Made by a program: the position numbers and the translations under genes
Origin: Apostichopus japonicus
Taxonomy: Eukaryota > Echinodermata > Holothuroidea > Aspidochirotida > Stichopodidae
DNA: 64,000 nucleotides
Assembly (NCBI RefSeq): GCF_037975245.1
Contig: NC_092570.1
Coordinates: 15,555,001 to 15,619,000 of the forward strand
Direction of reading: 5' to 3'
Notes under the pieces: model-generated
Databases searched by the model: none
Seen by the model: only the letters and a program-made list of their open reading frames with translations
Told to the model about the DNA's origin: nothing
Part shown: positions 11,801 through 23,800 of the stretch, piece after piece
How the letters are laid out: the number at the start of each line of letters is the position of its first letter
Numbering within the stretch: the stretch's first letter is position 1

Positions 11801-12976
11801 TTAGATAAACTGTGGAGTACAAAGCGAGGATTAAGATAGGAGAGAGGGGGAATGAACTATGGCAGAATACAGAGATGGAGCAGGATTAAGTTAGCATAGG
11901 CGTAGGACCCTCATTTGATTTGTGGGGGGCTGAAACGACTTGCCCGAAAAATATATCCGAAATTTGTGTGCATGTTCAATGTTGTTGTGCATATCATATA
12001 GGCATTCATCGGTTATTACATCACATGCCAATAACATACAATCTTATTAGCCTTCCATATTGGTTAAAATTATTGGGGAATCTGTAAAACAAAAATGATC
12101 ATAACAATATGAGTTTAAACATTGAAAAACACATTGCAAAATATTCTTCTTGCAGTAGGTGCCCGAAAAATTCTCAGCATATTGCCCGAATTTTCACCAA
12201 AAATTTTGGTTGGGGGGGCTGCAGCCCCCCCCCAGGCCCCAGCCCCCTGCCTCCTACGCCTATGTAAATTAGTCATGTCCTTCTTGTATATTGAGCCCAT
12301 TCAGTTGAATGGTGCTAAGGCATTCCGTCCACTCTCTCTATCTCTGCTGTGGTGTACTATGTCTGAGATGGTTAGTCTACAAATTTAGTTACCTGTTGGG
12401 ACATGTCTTACTTTAATGGTATGATTGGGGAACTTAAAGTGTTCCCCTACTGGAGTCTCCATTTTCATTGTATTGACCTGTGACTAGAACTGCTTATTGA
12501 GGGTGGTCTTGGTTTCACCAACATACTTGTAACTTCAATATCTTCTACTTCAATGTCCTCTAAACTCAATGACACCATTTAAATTGAAATATCAGTTTCC
12601 AGTGCTGCGAAAGTATGATAAGTTCTAAACCATATTTTTTTTTAGTCACAGCCATAGTAGCTATAGCAGGATACTTGCAATCTAGTAACAAATGCTTTAT
12701 GTAATCTTTACAGATACTTCTGATCCAGTTACTTCAACACCTCTCAAGAAGCCATCTGCCATGTTCTGTCCAATGTCACCAGTAGGATTAGATATGGAGC
12801 AGCATGGGAGAGAAACTTCAGACCATACAAATACACATTGCCACATTTACATGATCCTGAACAAAAGAGATCATACATATGGCAGGGGCAAGCACTTTTC
12901 CCAGACTTTTATTGACAGGTTGTGCGACATTCACGTTGGATTAGCAGCTATTGATACATCTGCATCACCAGATTGA
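8874..12976 (+). CDS. Possible small multi-exon gene, unrecognised
   Basis: Several exon-like pieces lie on the + strand. An ATG at 8874 in good context (A at -3, G at +4) opens MEKGSGQEESGEIKRPYPG. A different frame, open to 9157 and ending at AAAAG|GTAATG, encodes a basic helical segment (EQQRRRDATKIYLLRSYVSW, then HVHDLTSVSDVYFAGHLLQD). Exon 11351-11450 (phase 0 to 1) joins in frame to 12714-12976, which ends VGLAAIDTSASPD and TGA. The first two pieces do not join in frame, and 9157 (phase 2) does not fit 11351 (phase 0), so at least one exon is missing or misread. The family is not recognised; a transposon-derived gene is possible. Confidence 0.35.
8940..9157 (+). CDS. Exon-like open segment of the 8.9-13 kb candidate
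   Basis: The frame is open from upstream and ends at a donor AAAAG|GTAATG. The peptide is charged and looks protein-like (RRRDATKIYLLRSYVSWQME). The start of the exon is not settled. Confidence 0.35.
9233..9463 (+). repeat. Repeat E with AAGTTCGGACACC ends, copy 1
   Basis: AAGTTCGGACACCCCTAAG at the left and GGTGTTCGAATTTCG at the right form an imperfect inverted repeat. The interior (GTAGCTT, ATTTTGGAGA in reverse) is shared with copy 2 at 45.0-45.5 kb. Confidence 0.55.
11351..11450 (+). CDS. Exon-like segment of the 8.9-13 kb candidate
   Basis: It lies between CATTGAACAG and GAAG|GTAAAT. It encodes VLNASFQKDAESQTEAFSAA and then TTERSVDTQKGE. Its phase fits the exon at 12714. CTTTCCAG at 11377 is an alternative acceptor in the same phase. 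Confidence 0.4.
11895..12264 (+). mobile_element. Small hAT-like MITE, family C
   Basis: The ends are CATAGGCGTAGGA and TCCTACGCCTATG, flanked by TAAGTTAG and TAAATTAG (7 of 8). It is 370 bp with a G-run and C-run near the right end and no coding. Confidence 0.7.
12714..12976 (+). CDS. Last-exon-like segment of the 8.9-13 kb candidate
   Basis: After TAATCTTTACAG it encodes DTSDPVTSTPLKKPSAMFCP and ends FIDRLCDIHVGLAAIDTSA plus SPD and TGA. It joins in frame to the exon at 11351. Confidence 0.4.
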
Positions 12977-12979
12977 GAT

Positions 12980-15520
12980 AAATTGCTTTCGTCCATTTTG
13001 TTCGATAGTAGCTATGACTGTGAATCAGAAGCTTGGCCACCCTCTAAGTCAAGGTGGGCAAGGTTGGGGAAATTCAATCAAGGAGTAACAATCAGAGAAT
13101 GGCCAGCTTTGTGTTATTGTATATAGGCCTACACACACAGCGGGTATAAATATCTGTATCGGTTTATTTATACTGGTGTTCATATCCGTTGCCAGGAGGC
13201 AGGAGGGGATATGATTTGAACGTGGGGAGGGTGTGGGGGGGTGGGGAAGGCGTCCCCTTTGAAGTGTTCAAACAGTGCTACATTTTACATCTATCTTCTT
13301 GAATCACATGTATATTAAACACCCCTAAAGACACGATCAATCAGTCCTGTCTCTCACCTCCTCTCATGCACTGGTGTATTTATTTCCTGGCAACATAACA
13401 GTTAGGCATAGTAAGGGTCAGAGGTCATCACAACTTAAAGAGTTGTGTGAGTCCCTGTGGTCTCTTACATCCTTGTAGCAGTAGGGAGAAGAAGCCTAAT
13501 AGATCAGAAACCATGATTATCTTCTGTTGTGTCTTATTTTCCAGCATCCTTGAAACATTATATCCTTCCCCTTTGATTTCTTGATGTCATAAGCTGTATT
13601 TATGTGTTGCAATATTTAATTCCAGTATTGAGATTGTATATTCTTCTTGTGTATTTGACAGTATCCAAGTGATCTCCATTTTCAGCTCTTGGTTTTCTTT
13701 TCTCTGTATTTCATATCATATCTATCTCTACCCCTAACCTCCATCTCCACATTTTCTTTACTTTCTTCCTCCATCCCTTCATCTGTCTTTCACTCTTTCT
13801 TTTTTGACTTCTTTCCTTCCCTCTGTTTACCCTGTATGTTTTAGTTTGCCGACTCCCCCCCCCCTTACATCTTACCCCCCTAAAAAATGTTCACAAGGTT
13901 GACAAGTCTCCCCATGCTAGTCCCAAGTTATACACCTTTGTTGTGGTGACCGTTCACTATACTTGCGGATCAAATGGAAAGCCCCACCCCCCCACCCCTT
14001 ACTTCCCCAGTGTCATGAATCGGCAAATGGAAGATTATTCGGAGTTGTTCGTGATGGTTCAATGGTCTTATAGTCAGGCATAGGCCTATATGGTTCTCTT
14101 TGTCCTTCATTGTCGTCGAAGTTTGAAATGAATTAATCGTGCTAGGAACTTCCGGGCAATGTTTAATTTTCTGTGGCAAGAAAAAAAAGTTCCCCCCCCC
14201 CCTCCAGTGTCCCTCCTGGTTGACTAGAGCATGTACGCCTATATGGTCACATAATAGTATAGATAAGTATGAGCCATGCAGACAGCATTTTTTTTTTTTA
14301 AATTCAATCCAATTTGAGTTATAGTTTTGAGTTGTAATTCGAGTCAGTCGTGATGAGGTGCCCCATGGTGGGGCTGGGTAACCCACCCCCAACCCGTTGC
14401 CGACTTGGCATTTCTTTGGGAGCCGTTCGGAACAAGAGGCAGGAAAATCAATACTGGAGTACAGTACGCTGGAAAGCAATAAACTGACGTGATTTAGAAG
14501 AAAAAAAAGTTGTTTGCTTTGACTGCAGATGTTCAGCGAGTCACTTTTCAATGGAAATAACTTTTAATTTATTGTTCATGTACTTATTCCCTTTTTGCCA
14601 ATCCTTTCTAAAGAGGGTGGAGCCGCCCCTTATGGCAACGTATTTTCGTTCCCTTTTCCGTTCAAATTTCGTTATTTTTAATTCGGGTCAAAGGGGTGCA
14701 AGGACAGGGTTTACGTGCACCGGTTAGGAGGATGGGGTGCAGCTAGGGCAAGTGTTCTGTGATCGCCTAAAGGGCCCGTTGTCAGGAGTCCAAAAATAAT
14801 TAAATATACATATTTATCTATATATGGTTTATGACATAAAATCCTCCTGATATATAACTAAAATTTATATATAAAATACAATGTAAGTTGTGACTGTGTC
14901 TATGTGTAATTAATACCTAAATTGGCTGAAATACCAATTGTTCACATATGACGGACTTGACCATACGTTTGATACCCAATGTTGTAATCACTTCAGTCAA
15001 TTTTTTCACTCATTCGCGTCTGTCCTTTTTGTGACACGAGTCAATGTATCAGACATAAACTTCACTATAAGTTTCTTGAGCTGTGAAAGAATGTCGGCTC
15101 GCAACTAAGGTTGCAATATTTCAAATACTTTACTCAGGTTAGTACAAGACTGGCGCATCTGTAAAGGTTTGGAATACACTGTGTTTTTTTACAGTAAAAT
15201 AGCGTTAGCTTACTGTACTTCCATAGGCTAAACTTCTGATATTCGATACAGCATAAAGCATGCAGAGCTTTCCAAATCAGTGAATCAACTACGAAACCAG
15301 GGCATCCGAACAGTTCGGACTTCGACTGTTCACCATGTGGGCCTAAAAGAGTAAAAAGCAGGGAACCGCTCGAGTAGCAGCTCCCTGGTCAAACTATTAC
15401 ATCTATACTGTACAGCTACTACAGCCCACTAGTTGTGGAAAGTTCTGAACGTAAAACAAACCACAGAGTTTTGTATCACACAACACACACGAAAACGCGA
15501 CGTAATAATTTACCGCATAC
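12980..15520. other. Gene-free stretch with G/C-run fragments
   Basis: C-runs at 13850-13880 and 13980-14000 and at about 14190 resemble hAT-like subterminal debris. The 193-codon minus frame at 13970-14551 spans these and shows no domain. TCCCTGGTC (15380) and GACCAGGGAG (15526) form a small inverted pair. Confidence 0.45.
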
Positions 15521-15522
15521 TA

Positions 15523-15843
15523 CTGACCAGGGAGTTTTTCCATAACAACTCCCTGTACTGACACTGCTACAGACAAGAAACTATGCAGGAATTTCGCCAA
15601 GGCCACCGCTTCAGGTAACCAAACCCGTTTATTGCTTACTAGCCGTAAATACGGGATTGCTGAGAAATTACGAAACAACAGCGACGAACCGGTAGAGGGT
15701 AGTATTGATATTATTTTTGAATCGGTTGGTGTGAAGGACAGAATTAACGAGGAGATTACGAGCGATCCCACCTTTAAACAAACGTTTAGGGTGTCGACTG
15801 TTTGTTCAACAATAAAAGGCAGCCTAAAGCAATTCATTCCCTA
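15523..15843 (+). CDS. Unrecognised open exon-like segment
   Basis: About 106 codons are open on the + strand, with a charged, soluble-protein composition (TSRKYGIAEKLRNNSDEPVE, then INEEITSDPTFKQTF) and a TAA stop at 15841. CTGCTACAG at about 15573 could be an acceptor. No family is recognised. The opposite strand is also open, so coding is uncertain. Confidence 0.3.
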
Positions 15844-16264
15844 AAATTTCGCATCGATGATTTCATTGAAATTGTCATCATTCTGCTACTGTTCGTCACG
15901 TTTCACACAGGTCTATTGTATCGTTCTTCATATGTGTTGATGCAATTTGGTGCATAACTTGCAACACTATAGTTTGTTTGGCTATCGTTATATACCGTGG
16001 TACACCGGTATGGCTACATCCAAGAAGAAAGGGGTATGTGTAATACATTCAGTAAAATCAAGTGTCAGCGAGTATCTCACTATCTATTAATTGTTGTCAT
16101 TTCTCAAAGATCATGCCAATAAGCTTGAGGGATCGGCCTGCCTGGCTAGGTATCTATATATGTATTCTATTTCACATCATATCGACGATGTCGAAATCAT
16201 GCCAGGAGCGGTGCTTATTTTGTATAAATTTACTTTGTCACAGTTTTGTCACAGTTTGTCACAG

Positions 16265-17595
16265 TTTATGATTCAACAATTGAGTATAGAACTATAACTA
16301 TGTTATATATACCTCATTCAACAGTTGAATGTAGAAATAAAACTGTGTTATCTACATGTTTCAACAGTTAAATATTGGAATCTGTGTTATATCTATATGA
16401 ATATACAACAGAAATTGTTTTACATGTACATCATTCAACAGTTGAGTGTTGAACTATAAAATTGTGTTATATCTACATCATTCAACAATTGAGTTAAGGA
16501 CAAACTATGTTATATCTACATCATTCAACAGTTGAATATAGAACTAAACTGTGTTATATATATATATATATATACACCATTCAACAATTGAATAAAGAAC
16601 TAAAACTGTGTTATATCTACATCATTCAACAATTGAATAAAGAACTAAAACTGTGTTATATCTACATCATTCAATAATTGAATAAAGAACTAAAACTATG
16701 TTATAACAGCATCATTCAACAGTTGAATAAAGAACTAAAACTGTGTTATATCTACACCATTCAACAATTGAATTAAGAACTATTTATATCTTCATCATTC
16801 AACAATTGAGTTAAGAACAAACTATGTTATATCTACATCATTCAGCAGTTGAATATAGAACTAAAACTGTGTTATGTCTACATCATTCAACAATTGAATA
16901 AAGAACTAAAACTGTGTTATATCTACATCATTCAACAATTGAATAAAAAATTAAAACTATGTTATAACAGCATCATTCAACAAAATGAGTTAAGAACAAA
17001 CTATGTTATATCTACATCATTCAACAATTGAGTATAGAACTAAAACTGTGTTATATCTACACCATTCAACAATTGAATTAAGAACTATTTATATCTACAT
17101 CATTCAACAATTGAGTTAAGAACAAACTATGTTATATTTACATCATTCAGCAGTTGAATATAGTACTAAAACTGTGTTATGTCTACATCATTCAACCATT
17201 GAATAAAAAACTAAAACTATGTTATAACAGCATCATTCAACAAAATGAGTTAAGAACAAACTATGTTATATCTACATCATTCAACAATTGAGTTAAGAAC
17301 AAACTATGTTATATCTACATCATTCAACAATTGAATATAGAACTAAAACTATGTTATATATATATACATCATTCAACAATTGAGTTAAGAACAAACTATG
17401 TTATATCTACATCATTCAACATTTGAGTGTAGAACTATAACTATGTTATATCTACATCATTCAATTGTTGAATATATAGAACTATAACTATGTAATATCT
17501 ACATGATTCAATAATTGAAAATAGAACTAAAACTAAACCATAGCTACACTCGACAACTGAATATAGAACTTAGACTTTGTTATATCTACATATTC
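16265..17595 (+). repeat. 45-bp minisatellite, roughly 29 units, directly upstream of P1
   Basis: The unit reads ATCATTCAACAATTGAATAA, then AGAACTAAAACTGTGTTATA and TCTAC. Each unit contains the self-complementary core TTCAACAATTGAA, and units vary in the middle. The array ends about 80 bp before the P1 start codon. The matching region upstream of P2 has none. Confidence 0.88.
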
Positions 17596-17673
17596 AACAA
17601 TATTTGGGAGATATTTTCATTACGACTTCATGGTATTAATGTTTTCGCTCAGAACATTAAATCGGAATTGATC

Positions 17674-17807
17674 ATGGCGCACCCAGAACTAAGCGATGCC
17701 TTCATAGAGTTGTCAGCCTACTTAGCTCAGAAGGGTACCAAACGTGAGGCGCGTGTATTTATCGAAGATGTCAAAGAAGGTGGACTTGCCTTCAATAGCG
17801 GCATCAG
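17674..17807 (+). CDS. P1 exon 1 (PDZ, first half)
   Basis: The exon starts MAHPELSDAFIELSAYLAQK and ends GGLAFNSGI plus two bases of Arg, with donor CAG|GTGAGT. P2 has an exon of identical length (134 nt). Confidence 0.78.
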
Positions 17808-20800
17808 GTGAGTTTCTTTATTTTCATTAAATCCATAACTTTAAGTGACTAACAAACTTTAAGTAGCATAGTGATCAAATAGTTGGTCCACCGTCATACA
17901 AGGGCATATATTCTGTAATATAATGACAAACGTTTTCCAAAAAGGATTGAAACGAAAATGTCGAGTTGGAAGATAAGAGAATCGTTGCTTGTCGGGTCAA
18001 AACAAACTTTAACAGTTGGAATTGTTTCCCAGAAGTGTTCAAAAACTAGATCTTCGAAATAGAATGCAAGACACCATCGGTTAATATCATATTTCCCTGT
18101 TTATATCAGATCAATTAAGTACAGATTTATAAATTAGGTAAAGTACATATGCAACAAACTACACAAGGAAGATTATGTTCTTACCCCAAGAGTAACGTTA
18201 AAGCTGCGACGCCTAGCTCACCCGTTACAAACGATAACAGGACTGCATTTGATGATGATACTACAAACGAACATGATGATAGTTTGTACTTCATGATAAT
18301 ATACAAGTACTGCGGGATCACCCAAACCGCTTCATTCCCAATGGCGGAGCGTCCATACAGTCAGGGGGCGGATGCCCCCCCCCCCTGACTCAAATGGACT
18401 GCTGGCGCCCTTTTCAGCTTTTTACTTATTCGCGAATATTGACTATTTTATTGCTCTCATATCTACCTATTGACATTTGTCACATTTTGTTGGTGTAATT
18501 TTCTTACAAATTGCTCTGACGGCAATTTATTCTTCGTTTATCTGCAAATTAGCAATGCCCGGAAAGGGTCATTTCCGGCGATCTAGGGAGTATCTCTACT
18601 CAAAAAAAATCTGTACGCTCCGCGCCAACCTGTGGTGGCGCTCCGCTTAGATAGTGTCGAAAGCGCCCCTACAGACCATTCTCGGCCCTCTGACCATAAC
18701 CCCTAGCTCCGCCACTGTTCATTCCCCTAAGTTAATTAAATCAAAGGTTAGGAACGGACCACTCATCTAGAAGATAAATGTCGACACAAACAAAAAGTAG
18801 TAGTATTATTTCTGGATACAAGAATGTTCAATCTGAGAGACGCTGAATATATGGGGTTTAAATTCTTAAGATATTGTTAGTCGTCGACATTTTTTTATTA
18901 TAATAACATTTTAAGTAAATGTGGCAATTATTTCAAGAAAACAAAACAACATACATATTATTATAATTGTTATGACGCAACTTGACTGTATAATCATTCA
19001 TGTTTACTTATTTAGAGATTCTGATCGTTTGGTTGCTATACACAAGACCGATGTCAAAAACCTGTCGTTCGACGAAATCCTGGAAGCCATCAAATGTACC
19101 TCGGTCATAGTGTTGGTAAGAACATTTTGTCTTACTATCTGACTATACTCGCAAGCATGTGAATGAATCTTCAAGGTTGTCATCGTGTGTGAAGGGCTTA
19201 CCTATACGTGTGGGTGTTGCGTGTCTGTGTCTGTGTGCGTTTGTGCGTTTGTTTTGCTATCTGACCGAGGACTTGAACAAAAGAATTACAGGTCCTCGGT
19301 TGTGATTTCTAAAGAATCACCCCGTCCTCGGAAGAATTCTATTGTATGGGGTATTGTTAAGGTTAGGGTACGTGGATTTGAACAATGGAATATACAATGG
19401 GGTCCTCGGTCTGAATGTAATACAAACATGTGTGTGTATGTGTGCGTGATAACCTCTGCTTTGGCTGACAGATTAGAGTGAGCGATGGGTTATTTCATTG
19501 CCGATTGTATCATTGGTCTACTTTCGTTAAGAACCCAATTGCTTTGGTGCAAGTCAACGGCCATTGGAGGTCACCAAGGTCAAATTAAAGTATACATTTT
19601 CGGTGAGCTCAAAGGTCATATCCTGTCAACAGAGGTCACAATTTCAATTTCTTGCAAAACGAGTACATTGAGTCGCAAAGATGGTACATGTTAAAGGATT
19701 TAGTCCCACATTTAACATATCGTTGTCCAGACATTTTGAAAATCGTGTGTTAATAACATGTGAACATTAAAACTGCATTAGGCTGAGAACACATCAATGT
19801 TGATAGCTAATCGAGTACTACAGTGGTGAAACGCTACAAATATCAACATATCAACTCAGAGAACCAATTTAAGCACGGCAAGCAGTTATTGACTAAATTT
19901 GCAATGGCGATGTCGTATGTGTGATGTCGCACGTATGATGTATTTGTGTGATGGTTTGCACTTTAAACACTATGACTCAAAAAGTACAGTGTTTCAACTA
20001 GGGATTGCTTTATTCTAAATTATACAAATGTTATAAATATGATAACTTTAGCAGCGATACCTCAATGATATTGATCCTGGGTATACGAGATCCAACCTAA
20101 AACGAAAAAAAAAAAATCATAGAAGTCAAAGACATTAGAACTAAAATTAAAATGGATGAAGGACAAATATAGTATATTTAGCTCCATCTCCAATGACGAC
20201 AAGGCAGCTACTTTGAGCGGAGTTCAAGGGTCATTTGAGGTCACCTATATTCAAAGGTGTAATTTCTGTATATGTATTTAATTGGTATAACACAATATAC
20301 AGAAAAAAAGAAAATTTATTTTGCAGGCGTTGATGAATTACAAATTGCCCAATCTGGTTTTCTCTTCTTCTTGACAGACTGTAGAGCGATCTGTGAAGAA
20401 GAAAAATGTTTCCATTGTCATAGCTCTTGATATAGGAATAAATTCAGGTTAGTTTAATATTTGCATGAAAACAATAACGACCCACCTGTTACAATCAACA
20501 AAGGGCAGCTACGTCAGGATAGACAAGCTGAAGATGGTAATGGACGGGGGGCGCTGTAACAAATAGCGATATCACGGTTTTCCTGTTTATGGATATGCTG
20601 TTTACCGTTCTTTCTGAAAGGCAACTTATATTTACTTATATATAGTCACACTTTTCATCGTTCGCCAATTCATTCGGTTCTGCTGTTTCCATACATCAGT
20701 TTAAAAATGTATAATAAAATAAATATGTACACTCCGTGAATAAGCTAATCTATGAACTTATCTCGCCCACTTAAGTTTATGAATAATTTCATTGATCAGC

Positions 20801-23800
20801 GTGATTTCATATTGATGTGTGTCATTTTCTCTCCTTATTATAGGTGGACATCCTTACTTGAATTTAATCGGTGTCTATTGGCATGCCATATTTAACGATG
20901 TTGAGAAGATCCTTAAAAGTACTCCTACATATTCGTTTCAAATAGCGCAAATGGATATTTGCTTTTATATTCAAATGCAGACTAAACGATATTATCTGGC
21001 AGTGGAAAATGAAGACATTTCTTTCACTGAGTCAGACGGTTCAGAAGGTAAAAACATATATGTTTACGCCATTGGCATGCCCTCAAAAAGCCTTTCTTAT
21101 CTAACCTCTCTAGAAGTAATGTATAGGGTAACCTTGAGCCTGCGTGATTGGGTAACATCATCGGTCAAAGTTCAGAGGTCAAACATCAAAAACTACTTCA
21201 CAACTTTTTTAAGCAATTAAATGCTTGTCAGGATGTTGGAGAAAATCATCAAAAGACAAGATATGTCGAGAACAATGGGACATTTAGAATAGTACTGATG
21301 TGGTTGTTATGGGTCGATGTAGGTCAAAGGTCAAGTTAAAATTGGCCTCAATTGTGCAGGAAAAGGTGTGTCAAGAACTCCTCCAACACCGTAAGTCCGT
21401 TCAAGAGTATAGTCATAGAGGAGAGGAGATTTGCAGTTCCCCCTTCTTATTGTTTGTCAACTGTGAAAAAAATTTGCCATGGTGATGGCGCGCGCATGTG
21501 TGCGCGTGCAGGTAAGACTGTTCCTTTGTTTGCATAATGTGTTGCCCTGGCTCTTTAACAACATCATTTCCATATAGCAGCGCGCAAACAATTTTGGTTA
21601 TATTTTTCGGGCAGGTCGTTACAGGCCCCCCATGCCCCCTCAAATCATGCATTCCACTGTGCTCGTGTTTATTTTCAATTATTCGCCCGCCTTGTCAGGT
21701 GACTACACGTGATGTACCTCCACATGTCAATCATCACCGAAATCGGGATTTGGAATATGTTAATGAGCTAGATCGATGATATGTCGATTTAAATAGGTAT
21801 ATGTCAATTTGAGACGCTAGAAACTGGTATAAGTCCACGGAAATTGACTTCTACCGATTTAATTCGACATATCATCGATTTAAACTGGTAGATGTCGATT
21901 TAAATGGACATATCATCGATTTATTTTACATATCATCGATTTAAATCGATGATAAGTCAAATAAATCGATGATATGTAGAATGAAACTGGTATATGTCGA
22001 TTTAAATTGACATATACCAGTTTCATTCTACATATCATCGATTTAAATCATCGATTTATTTTACTTATCATCGATTTAAATCGATGATAAGTAAAATAAA
22101 TCGATGATATGTAGAATGAAACTGGTATATGTCGATTTAAATTGACATATACCAGTTTCATTCTACATATCATCGATTTAAATCGACATATACCAGTTTA
22201 CTTCGACATATCATCGATTTATTTTACTTATCATCGATTTAAATCGATGATAAGTAAAATAAATCGATGATATGTAGAATGAAATTGACTTCTACCGATT
22301 TAAATCGATGATATGTAGAATGAAACTGGTATATGTCGATTTAAATCGGTAGAAATCAATTTCAGCTGCTGGAAACTGGTATAAGTCGAAGGAAACTGGT
22401 ATATGTCGATTTAAATCGGTATAAGTCGATCTCCCATGATTTGAGACTGATGGCCCGCCATACAACCCACCCAATAGCAAAATTAGTACAAAAATAAACC
22501 AAACATTTTTTTTTTAGAGTATTCAAAATCATACGAAGTTTTGTATGGTGGACCGCGAGATACAATTTCTCAAAGTGGCAAGGAAAACGTGTTAAATATG
22601 ACTAATTAAAGGTCAATTTTGACCGATTTGACCGGTGAGACCCCCCTCCCATACCCCACCCCCTCTAGCGACGTCCCTGTGAGCACATAGTGCCCAATGG
22701 AACGTGGTCATTTCTTTTCAAAATAGCTCAATGATTGAAATTCTTGATAACCCCAGATATCTCAATTAGTCAATTTTTTATTAACGTAGCACTTTTGTAT
22801 GATATATCCCCTTTATATTGATTACAAGACTCGACTCCCCAGTCCTTTCTTTGGAGGTCAAATTTTGTTTGAGGTCTAGACAAGTTTAAGGCTCTAAACC
22901 CTATTATACGCATGATAACTTGGCTTGGTCTGTAGATCCATCAATAGTGCATGCAACAGGGTTGGGGGGGGGGGTGGAGGGTGAAGGTCATTTAAGGACA
23001 ACAAAAAGTCACAGTTTGAAACATTGTAGATATGCAAACTCTTAAAGAAGAGCAAGAATACATTTAATACTTGATATGTAGGTCCCCATTAGTGCAACAT
23101 CTACCATGGTCAACACTTAAAAACATTGTGTGCAGTGTTACTGTACAATGTTCTCCTATACAATGTTGCATAGAATCACTATTAGCAAACTGACGTTCAG
23201 GTCTGGTTCATTTCTAGGTATAGTGCTTTCTTGTAATTACATACTGCCCTCTGAACTGTGGGTGTCGTGAACGAATCGGCACTTTTTAGTCCAGTTTCAA
23301 AAGTGCCATCCGTTCTATTCCATTTATGTCTTGATGAACTGTTCTTTGGGACGTTTCAAAACTTCTTTTTTTCAGAGGTCCCGATTCTGTCAATTATTCC
23401 CAGACATTGTGTAATGCGTATCTTCATAGGACACTGTCATATCGGTCCTAACAGTGCTGTAGATAAGACTGAATGTCCTAAAGAGCGTGCTCTATCCTGT
23501 TTAGCGGTCTGCAAGCTTTTGTATAGCGCAATCTATGAGCTAGTTGTAACAAAATATGTCTTAAAAGATCTCGCCTTCAATAATTGCGAGTAGAATCAAA
23601 GGAATAAATCCAGTACATTCCATTTCGGGTACTTGGATACAATTTTAATGCTGGTCAAAGCTTAAACTCAGTTTAGCGGACGTGATAAACAATACCTCAA
23701 GAAAACTGCTCTCTGATTTGTTGATAACCGAAAGTGCTTAAAAATTGCCAAACGAACGGCAGGCAACATTTCGTTGATAAAAGTGTTGGTTACGAATGGT

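Noticed and set aside
13970-14551. 193-codon minus-strand frame
   Set aside because: Runs across poly-C/poly-G debris with no domain or splice context.
16265-17595. CRISPR-like array
   Set aside because: Units are contiguous 45-bp tandem repeats without unique spacers, in an animal genome.
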